From NCBI GenBank assembly GCA_013298325.1, contig JAAFHJ010000380.1, positions 1 through 5,242 of the forward strand: a DNA stretch of 5,242 nt, read 5' to 3'. Below, in pieces: positions 1 through 5,242 of the stretch. A model generated the notes under the pieces. The model was not told where the DNA came from. It was given only the letters and a program-made list of their open reading frames with translations, and made no database searches. Position numbers and translations under genes: made by a program. The DNA is from Myxococcales bacterium (lineage in GTDB: Bacteria > Myxococcota_A > Polyangia > Polyangiales > Polyangiaceae). How positions within the stretch are numbered: position 1 is the first letter of the stretch; the number at the start of each line of letters is the position of its first letter.

Positions 1-87
1 CTTGCCAAGGATGCGCTTCCAGGGCGCGCCTTGGACGGCCTTCGCGGTGAGCTTCAGAGCGCCTTCAAAGCAGCACATACGAAGTGA
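1..87 (+). CDS. C-terminal end of an unidentified protein (5' partial)
   Basis: Reading from base 1 in frame 1 gives 28 codons closed by TGA at 85-87. The peptide is Leu/Ala/Arg-rich with a helical look (GRALDGLRGELQSAFKAA) and ends in AAHTK. I do not recognise the family from so short a tail. It is called real because its stop overlaps the next gene's GTG start in a GTGA arrangement, which is the same junction found at the three later gene boundaries. It also has the composition expected of a real protein, unlike the Arg/Ser-rich readings of the other two frames here. It is probably an upstream member of the same transcription unit. The rest of the gene lies left of the window. Confidence 0.6.
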   Translation, partial: LAKDALPGRALDGLRGELQSAFKAAHTK

Positions 88-1133
88 TGGTCGCGGTGAA
101 TCGCGTTCTTTTACGGGCACTTACGGCATCGATAGCCCTCGCACTTGTCACACGCGCTGGTGCCGCGAGTGCCTATTGCCGCACGCTCGCGCTAACGAAG
201 GGGAAGCCCGTCGACAGCGACACAAACGGCTGTCGCGTTGGGAACTTCGCCCCCTCATTCTGGCTCAATCGGTGCGTGGGCTACAGCATCGCGGTCGCAA
301 ATGGCTCGGCGAGTTCGAAGGTATCCCTCGACGATGCGCGCGAAGTCGTCGCCCGTTCTTTCGCGACATGGTCGGCGGCCCTTTGCCCGTTCTCAGTGAA
401 TGGTCTCACGAAACCTTCCATTGAACTTCGTGATCTTGGCCCGGTCGATTGCGGAAAGATTGAGTTCAATCCGACCGGCACCAACCAGAACGTTATTGCG
501 TTTCGGGATGCCGAGTGGACTCACAAATCTGACGTCTCTGACGGCCAAGGGGCGGCGACGACGGACACGAGCGATACCGTACTCGGGGTTACGATTCTGA
601 CGTTCCGTCCGTCGACGGGAGAAATCCTCGATGCAGACATGGAGATCAACCTCACTCTCCCGATCAAGGTCACGCCGAAGGACAAGTCTGAGTACGACAT
701 GCAGAGCGTGATTACCCACGAGGGGGGGCACTTCATTGGGATCGCCCATTCCAGCGATACCCCTGCAGTCATGAGCAAATTTTACGGGAAGGATGCATCT
801 TTCTCCGATCTCGCTCTTGGAAAGCGCGCACTGACCCTGGACGACCGAGCCGTCGTTTGCAGCATTTATCGGCCCGATGGAATGCGCTCCATTGCGCAGG
901 AAGCCGATGGTTTCCAGCCGAAGGTTGCGTCGGCCGGCCCCTGCGATCCACGCCCGTACAAGCTCAAGTTTTCGCGGGAATGCTACGACGCGAGCTGCAG
1001 CGTCGGCAGGGAAGCATCTTCGCCGGGCGGCCTCATTGCGCTTTCGGCGTTCGCCGGGCTCGCACTCCTTCGCCGTCGCCGCACAGTTGCGAAACGCGAC
1101 GCTTCGCGGGCGCGGAACTTCCAAGCATCGTGA
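84..1133 (+). CDS. Secreted metzincin-type zinc metalloprotease with MYXO-CTERM sorting signal
   Basis: Predicted zinc endopeptidase of 349 aa, exported and probably anchored or processed at the cell surface. Residues 1-30 look like a Sec signal peptide: Arg residues, a hydrophobic core, then an AGAASA cleavage region before YC. The zinc site HEGGHFIGIAH (residues 212-222) matches HEXXHXXGXXH, with ligands H212, H216 and H222 and catalytic E213. M230 in TPAVM fits the metzincin Met-turn, so the fold is matrixin-like. Several Cys pairs suit an extracytoplasmic protein. The C-terminus has CSVG (C305), a hydrophobic segment (about 313-329) and RRRR (330-333), which is the MYXO-CTERM pattern recognised by myxosortase in myxobacteria. 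A basic tail of 16 residues follows the Arg run, longer than usual. The GTG at 84 overlaps the upstream TGA; the ATG at 87 (TGATG) is an equally possible start, one codon later. Neither has a strong Shine-Dalgarno. The substrate is unknown. It resembles the myxosortase-dependent metalloproteases known from Myxococcus; that assignment is from memory of the family. Confidence 0.88.
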   Translation: MMVAVNRVLLRALTASIALALVTRAGAASAYCRTLALTKGKPVDSDTNGCRVGNFAPSFWLNRCVGYSIAVANGSASSKVSLDDAREVVARSFATWSAALCPFSVNGLTKPSIELRDLGPVDCGKIEFNPTGTNQNVIAFRDAEWTHKSDVSDGQGAATTDTSDTVLGVTILTFRPSTGEILDADMEINLTLPIKVTPKDKSEYDMQSVITHEGGHFIGIAHSSDTPAVMSKFYGKDASFSDLALGKRALTLDDRAVVCSIYRPDGMRSIAQEADGFQPKVASAGPCDPRPYKLKFSRECYDASCSVGREASSPGGLIALSAFAGLALLRRRRTVAKRDASRARNFQAS

Positions 1134-2278
1134 ACGAGCACCCTGTTCTTCTGGAAGGGGACGCCCCTGTACGCGCCCTTGTGTCCGAATTAGTTCGGAG
1201 CAATGAGCCGATTGCCGTTGATCTCGAGGCGGACGGAATGTGGGCATTTCGCTCGTCTATCCGCGTGGTTCAGCTTGCCACACGCACGGCTACGTTTGTC
1301 ATCGATCCGACGACGATGAGCGATTTGACGGCGCTCGCGGCCCTCTTTTCCGCGCAGGCACCTGTCACTATTTTTCACGATGTCTCGTCGGACGCGCGGC
1401 TCCTTTGGGAGAGTCCGCTCGGCGCCGCCGGACGCATTTTCGATACCCAAGTTGCCGCACGATTTCTTGGTTTCACACGCCTCGGCTTGGCCGCGATCGC
1501 GGAAGCATTGCTCGGAGTTCACCTCGATAAAGGGCTCCAGACGCACGATTGGCGAAAGAGACCGTTAACCGCAGACCATCTCAGATACCTCGCGGGAGAC
1601 GTCGTTCATCTCCACGAGCTTTATGACATCCTCTCAGCGCGCATTGTCGAAGCCGATCTGACCGATGCAGTGCTCGAAGAAACCCGCTACGTCGTTTCAC
1701 AAGCGCTTGCATCTGTTCAAGATTTTCGAGCCACGCCCGCTTGGGCGCGTGTGAAAGGGATCGGAGGCCTTCCCGAAGCTCAACTTGCGCGCGTCCGTAG
1801 CTTCGCGAACGCTCGGGCGAGAATTGCGGCGATTCATGACGTCCCAGAGACCCGATTGATTGCGAACGATGCACTCCTCTGGATGTCTCGACACCCGCAA
1901 GCCGTTCTCGAGGACGCGAAGGCGATCCGGGCCAAGTGTTCCGCAGAAGAGCGCGAATGGATCCTGGAGGCGGCGCGTGAAGCGTTGAGGCCACAATCCC
2001 TCCCCGAAGAGGAACGCTCGTTCATCCCGCGGCACGAGCGGGACGCCGAGGACCGCGTTCGCCAGCGCTTGGAATCGGCGTTGACCGCGTTTCGTGCCGC
2101 TGAAGCGGCGGCCTCCCAGCGGGACTTGCAGGCGGTTCTTCCTGGCCACTGCGTGCGGGATTTGGCCCGCCTTCGACCCCAAAATACTGCGGAACTTCAA
2201 GAGGTTCCAGGGTTCGGTCATTTTCGAGTTGAGCGCTACGGGACCGCCATTCTCGCGCTTCTCGCCGTCGAATTGTGA
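1130..2278 (+). CDS. rnd: Ribonuclease D (DEDDy 3'-5' exoribonuclease with HRDC domains)
   Basis: Cytoplasmic 3'-5' exoribonuclease; in the known family it trims tRNA precursors and other small RNAs. From GTG 1130 the protein is 382 aa, close to the roughly 375 aa of E. coli RNase D. The nuclease domain spans about residues 5-170. Exo I is VDLEAD (D31, E33), Exo II is FHDVSSDARLL (D88), and Exo III is YLAGD (Y153, D157); Tyr at that place marks the DEDDy subclass. The family blocks DTQVAARF (105-112) and HDWRKRPL (139-146) are also present. One HRDC region lies at about 205-275 and a second at about 310-382, including the VPGFGHFR segment. The frame is open back to 857, but that extension lies inside the protease gene and reads as Arg/Ser-rich nonsense. 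The GTG at 1130 overlaps the protease TGA as GTGA and begins just before the conserved domain, so it is preferred. A weak GGAA at 1114-1117 may aid initiation. The protein looks intact. Confidence 0.95.
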   Translation: MNEHPVLLEGDAPVRALVSELVRSNEPIAVDLEADGMWAFRSSIRVVQLATRTATFVIDPTTMSDLTALAALFSAQAPVTIFHDVSSDARLLWESPLGAAGRIFDTQVAARFLGFTRLGLAAIAEALLGVHLDKGLQTHDWRKRPLTADHLRYLAGDVVHLHELYDILSARIVEADLTDAVLEETRYVVSQALASVQDFRATPAWARVKGIGGLPEAQLARVRSFANARARIAAIHDVPETRLIANDALLWMSRHPQAVLEDAKAIRAKCSAEEREWILEAAREALRPQSLPEEERSFIPRHERDAEDRVRQRLESALTAFRAAEAAASQRDLQAVLPGHCVRDLARLRPQNTAELQEVPGFGHFRVERYGTAILALLAVEL

Positions 2279-3366
2279 GCCTGCTCGTCGTGTGCGGCGA
2301 GACCTCCGGCGACCGAATGGCGGCCGCGGTCCTGGCGGAGTTCGGCGCAGGCGCCTTCGGCATTGGGGGCGCGGCAGCGGTTGCGGCCGGACTTGAGACG
2401 CTTTCCCCGTTTGACGACGGAGTTGCCATGGGGATCGGCGACGTCGTCGCGAAGCTCCCGGCACTCTTTCGGCGCTACCAGCGTATCTTGCTTGCGGTAA
2501 AGGAGCGGCGACCAAAAACTGCATTGTTGATCGACTATTCGAGCTTCAATCGTCGTTTGTTGACTCCCCTCGCGGCGGCGGGGGTCCGAACGATTTGGTA
2601 CGGCGCACCTCAAGTCTGGGCATGGCGCCCGCGACGGGCGGCGCGGTTTCGTTCGGTGGCGACGATGGCGACGTTATTCCCCTTTGAGCCCCCTTTCTGG
2701 ACGCGCTTTGGCGTGCCGTCGCGGTGGGTCGGGCATCCGGCCCTTGAAGCCCCCAACCTCCCTCGCGCGACCTTGGAGGCGACGCTCGCGCTTTCCGCCG
2801 ATCGGCGACGGCTCCTCATCGCCCCAGGTTCGCGACCGGGCGAACTGAACCGCCATACTCCCGTTTTTCTTGACGCTGCTTCCGAGTTGCTGAAGCGAGG
2901 AGCCTTCGACGACGGCGTCCTCCTCCTTCCGGAAAACCTGTTGCTGCCGCTCCGAACCTTCTGGGAGGGCGCCGCAATCGCGCGAGGCTTTCTCGTTCGA
3001 CAATCGCCGCTTCCGCTCACCACCGTCGCCGGTGCCTTCGATGGCGCCCTCGTGGCAACGGGGACTGCCACGCTGGAAGTCGCGCTCGCTGGCGTCCCGA
3101 TGGTCGCCGCTCACTGCTCAGATTTCCTCACTGCGTTCCTAGCAAGGCGCTTTCTTCAAATCCGCTATCTAGCTCTTCCAAATATTCTTCTTGGCCGCGC
3201 TTGTATCGATGAACTTCTGCAGGAGCAAATGACTAGTTCCCGTCTTCTCGATGCCTTTTCGCGAACGTCGCGGACGGCAGCCGTGGCGATCGCCGACGAG
3301 CTCCGAGCGCTCCTCGCACCGGAAGCGAGACCGTCGGCGACGGTAGCTGCATTGTGTTCCGCGTGA
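2275..3366 (+). CDS. lpxB: Lipid-A-disaccharide synthase
   Basis: LpxB joins UDP-2,3-diacylglucosamine and lipid X into the beta-1,6-linked lipid A disaccharide at the inner face of the inner membrane (GT19 family). The protein is 363 aa, slightly shorter than the 382 aa E. coli enzyme. Family blocks appear in order: GETSGD (8-13), IDYSSFNRRL (86-95, where D87 corresponds to the conserved Asp of the usual IDAPDFN motif), YGAPQVWAWRPRR (109-121), FPFEPPF with VGHPAL (135-157), APGSRPGEL (183-191), ATGTATLEVAL (261-271) and LPNILLGR followed by DELLQEQMT (301-320). The usual APDF residues are replaced by YSSF, a modest divergence. The GTG at 2275 is preferred because it overlaps the rnd stop as GTGA and leaves the N-terminal Rossmann strand and GETSGD loop complete. 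lpxB normally sits with lpxA/fabZ; here it follows rnd and precedes a membrane glycosyltransferase. There is no sign of truncation. Confidence 0.95.
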   Translation: MSLLVVCGETSGDRMAAAVLAEFGAGAFGIGGAAAVAAGLETLSPFDDGVAMGIGDVVAKLPALFRRYQRILLAVKERRPKTALLIDYSSFNRRLLTPLAAAGVRTIWYGAPQVWAWRPRRAARFRSVATMATLFPFEPPFWTRFGVPSRWVGHPALEAPNLPRATLEATLALSADRRRLLIAPGSRPGELNRHTPVFLDAASELLKRGAFDDGVLLLPENLLLPLRTFWEGAAIARGFLVRQSPLPLTTVAGAFDGALVATGTATLEVALAGVPMVAAHCSDFLTAFLARRFLQIRYLALPNILLGRACIDELLQEQMTSSRLLDAFSRTSRTAAVAIADELRALLAPEARPSATVAALCSA

Positions 3367-4897
3367 AGTCCTTCGACCTTCGTCGCTGGTTTGCGACGCC
3401 CGATGCCGCGGCGACGGCACGCCCGCTGGCCCTGGTGACGTTGGCGCTCCTCCCACTTCGACTTTGGGCACGTGCCGCCATCGGCTACGGCGACAGCGAA
3501 GCGTTGTACGCGACCTGGGGCGCACATCCCCAACTGTTCTACCGGGATCATCCCGGATTACTTGGTGTTTTTGCGCGGGGGCTTGCTGAGGGGGCGGGCG
3601 GAATCCCGACCCCGACCGCCATCCACGGGTTTTCGCTTGCCGTACTTTGCGGCTTCCCTTTTCTGTTCTTCGCCGTCTGTCGCCTCTTCCAGCGCGACGA
3701 GCCCTACGGCCAGCGGCGCGCCCTCGTCGCTGCGGTCGCCGTCGCCGTCACCCCGAGCTCGCGATCGGCCTCTTCGGCTTCACGCCGGACCTCGTCCTCG
3801 CCCCGCTGTGGCTCGCCGCACTTGGGGCGGCTGGCTTTGCGCTTCAGCGAAATCCTGGAGAAACTCGGGCAGATGGCGCCGCCGCAATGGCCCTCGCGTG
3901 CGCAGTGATCGCAACGGCTGCGAAGGCAACCGGCGGGCTCCTGGTGCTGGCGCTGCTTTCCGGTTTCGTCGCTTCGCCACGCTGGCGGCGGAGCCCTTGG
4001 CCGTGGCTGGGTCTCGCCACGGTCGGAACGCCGCTTCTACTCGTCGCCTCCGGCGCGCGCGATGAGTTCCGGGCGATGCTTGAGCACCGATTCATCACCA
4101 CGCAAGCAAGTGCCGGATTTTCCCTACGAAATGCAGGTGCTGTAGTGGGCGGCCAACTCGCCTACCTCACGCCCGGCCCGCTGGCGCTCGTGCTGCTTGC
4201 GGCGACACGACTTCTGAAACTCCGACGAAGCGAGAACGCCGATGAACCGACGCGAGATCAGCAGCGATTGCTGCGCCTTGCGATGCTTGTCCCGCTCGCA
4301 GGACTGCTCCCGTTCTCCCTATGGAGTCGCGTCGCCGAACCGCACTGGCTTGCCCCCGCACTGCTCGCGCCAGCAATCTTCGCCGGTACCGAAGCGGGCA
4401 GCAAAGCGCTCGTACGCCCGTCGCGTGTGCTCGCAGCGCTCATGTCGGCAGGGGCGCTGACGGTCGTCGTTCACCTCTGGGTGCTCGTCCCGGCGGCGGC
4501 AAAATTGCGTCCAGATACCGCCGAGGCACGTCTCGATATCGCAAATGAACTTTACGGCTGGGACAAGGCGGTGGCCGACGTTCCTGTCGTTGAGAACGCC
4601 GCGTACGTCGGCCCCCATTGGACGGTTTGTGCCCAACTAGCTGCGCGTCTCGGCGGGAACAATGTCGGTTGTCTCGGCCCGACTGCCGATGACTTCGACC
4701 GTTGGAACCCGAAAGAATCATGGACAAAAAAACCGATCGTGGTGTTCGTCACCGACGATCGGTTTCCTGTCGATCTTTCGCGAAAGTTTCCCCAACGAAA
4801 CATCCGCGAGAGCCACCGCGTAAACGTGTTTCGTGGCGGCCGACTCGTTCGCACATTCACGATCACGACGCTGGAGCGGAGCGCTCAGCAGGGGTGA
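3363..4897 (+). pseudogene. GT39/ArnT-like integral-membrane glycosyltransferase, split by an apparent one-base frameshift
   Basis: If reading changes frame near 3751-3755, the span encodes a protein of about 511 aa with roughly ten hydrophobic segments, the size and layout of PMT/ArnT-like transferases that move a sugar from a polyprenyl-phosphate donor on the periplasmic side. The first part (from GTG 3363, overlapping the lpxB TGA as GTGA) has a first-loop motif GYGDSEALY (D44, E46) and YRDHP (60-64), both typical of the family. The second part resumes with ELAIGLFGFTPDL at 3755 and continues through AKATGG (about 3920-3937), EPHWLAP (4337-4357) and a soluble C-terminal region to TGA 4895-4897. 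As printed, the first frame runs into Ser/Arg-rich sequence and stops at 3906-3908. One extra C in the CCCC run at 3751-3754 would restore one open frame. It is therefore either a real frameshift mutation or a sequencing/assembly error. Its place beside lpxB suggests an envelope glycolipid as acceptor, but sugar and acceptor are not determined. Confidence 0.78.
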
Positions 4898-4899
4898 AT

Positions 4900-5242
4900 T
4901 CAAGCGTGCGCGTGGGGTTCCGCTTTTGGTGCGCCGCACGGTCCGCCAAGGGGAGCCCCCTCAAAAGGGGCCGGCTTCAAGCCGGCGTCGCGAAGGAGGG
5001 CGAGGTCGGCGTCGGCGTCCGGGTTCGGCGTGGTGAGCAGCTTCTCTCCAAAGAAGATCGAATTCGCCCCCGCCATCAAACAGAGCATTTGCGCCTCTCG
5101 CGTCATCCCTTCGCGACCGGCCGACAGTCGAACTTTCGACTTCGGCATCAGGATGCGAGCCACGGCAATCGCGCGGACGAGTTCAAACGGGTCGACCTTC
5201 GGCAGGTGCTCGAGGGGCGTGCCGGCAACAGCGACGAGGGCG
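4900..5242 (-). CDS. bioB: Biotin synthase, C-terminal third (5' end outside window)
   Basis: BioB is the radical-SAM enzyme that inserts sulfur into dethiobiotin in the last step of biotin synthesis. The 113 residues present cover the end of the barrel (the BATS region) and a tail. Visible family blocks are AGTPLEHLPKVDPFELVRA, then VARILMPKS, VRLSAGRE, MAGANSIFFGEKLLTTPNP and DLALLRDAGL. The Arg of RLSAGR (codon 5128-5130) aligns with E. coli Arg260, a ligand of the [2Fe-2S] cluster. The radical-SAM CxxxCxxC motif lies upstream, outside the window. After the conserved part the tail is a short Pro/Ala/Gly-rich stretch ending in EPHAHA, unlike the longer E. coli tail. The stop, TGA read on the minus strand, occupies 4900-4902, two bases from the stop of the converging plus-strand gene. 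The GTG at 5161-5163 is an internal Val codon, not the start, since homology continues upstream to the window edge. Confidence 0.96.
   Translation of the reverse strand, partial: ALVAVAGTPLEHLPKVDPFELVRAIAVARILMPKSKVRLSAGREGMTREAQMLCLMAGANSIFFGEKLLTTPNPDADADLALLRDAGLKPAPFEGAPLGGPCGAPKAEPHAHA
4955..4986. other. Tandem GC-rich inverted repeats near the convergent gene ends (possible weak terminator)
   Basis: Two adjacent inverted repeats are visible: GCCCC/GGGGC (4955-4959 with 4967-4971, 7-base loop) and GCCGGC/GCCGGC (4970-4975 with 4981-4986, loop TTCAA). They share two bases, so both cannot be fully paired at once. On the plus strand they lie about 60-90 bases after the glycosyltransferase stop, where a 3'-end hairpin for that operon could sit, but no T-run follows. 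On the minus strand the second hairpin is followed by a C-run and only four Ts, and it lies within the bioB coding region, upstream of its stop. They may simply reflect GC-rich coding of the KPAPFEGAPLGGP tail. Confidence 0.3.

Noticed and set aside
2..424. Plus-strand open frame of 140 codons at the left edge
   Set aside because: It overlaps the signal peptide and mature part of the protease in another frame and is Arg/His-rich. The frame-1 tail ending at 87 explains the left edge better.
857..1129. N-terminal extension of the rnd reading frame by 91 codons
   Set aside because: It lies wholly inside the protease coding region, reads as Arg/Ser/Cys-rich sequence without family similarity, and would make RNase D far too long. 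GTG 1130 fits family length and the GTGA pattern.
393..1247. Minus-strand open frame of 284 codons
   Set aside because: It is antisense to the protease and the rnd start, Arg-rich with no recognisable motif, as expected from the opposite strand of GC-rich coding DNA.
1697..2524. Minus-strand open frame of 275 codons
   Set aside because: It is antisense to rnd and lpxB, both of which have clear family motifs. Its translation is low-complexity and Arg/Pro-rich.
3647..3754. ATG at 3647 as a separate start for a downstream glycosyltransferase gene
   Set aside because: The first 36 codons are Arg/Pro-rich and out of frame with the good membrane sequence encoded by the other frame over the same bases. 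The conserved N-terminal motifs would be missing. A frameshift in one gene is the simpler reading.
4970..4986. Classical rho-independent terminator
   Set aside because: The hairpin is good but there is no T-run on the plus strand and only four Ts after a C-run on the minus strand. It is kept only as a low-confidence structure.
5161..5163. GTG at 5161-5163 as the start of a short minus-strand protein
   Set aside because: BioB similarity continues upstream to the window edge, so this is an internal Val codon of bioB.
1..5242. tRNA, rRNA, CRISPR array, insertion sequence, phage or toxin-antitoxin signatures
   Set aside because: The window is almost fully occupied by coding sequence. I saw no spaced direct repeats, terminal inverted repeats, transposase motifs or tRNA-like cloverleaf sequence.

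Overview
The window looks like a piece of a GC-rich chromosome (roughly 60% G+C by eye) from a deltaproteobacterium-type lineage, most likely Myxococcota. Two things point there. The first gene product has a metzincin zinc-protease motif and ends in a MYXO-CTERM-like sorting signal (a Cys motif, a hydrophobic helix and an Arg run), which is characteristic of that phylum. The organism is also Gram-negative with lipid A, because lpxB is present. Genus-level assignment is not possible from this sequence alone.

Layout: five plus-strand reading frames are packed head to tail with no intergenic DNA. (1) Bases 1-87 hold the last 28 codons of an unidentified gene. (2) Bases 84-1133 encode a secreted, surface-sorted metalloprotease. 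(3) Bases 1130-2278 encode ribonuclease D (rnd). (4) Bases 2275-3366 encode lipid-A-disaccharide synthase (lpxB). (5) Bases 3363-4897 encode a membrane glycosyltransferase of the GT39/ArnT-like type. The fifth gene is split by an apparent one-base frameshift near 3751-3755. Facing this group on the minus strand, with only two bases between the stop codons, is the 3' third of biotin synthase (bioB, 4900-5242), which runs off the right edge.

Every junction in the plus-strand group has the same four-base overlap GTGA: the GTG start of the next gene overlaps the TGA stop of the previous one (84-87, 1130-1133, 2275-2278, 3363-3366). This implies one polycistronic mRNA with translational coupling, and it fixes start codons that would otherwise be called too far upstream, especially for rnd. 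No promoter for the group is visible; it must lie to the left of the window. The bioB promoter lies to the right.

Functionally, lpxB and the glycosyltransferase form a plausible cell-envelope pair: lipid A disaccharide formation, then possible sugar transfer to a lipid or glycan at the membrane. The metalloprotease is also envelope-directed. RNase D is an RNA-processing enzyme with no obvious functional link. I did not find a clearly new biological system. The points most worth checking are the frameshifted glycosyltransferase, the uniform GTGA overlaps, and the presence of a MYXO-CTERM protease in the lpxB transcription unit.
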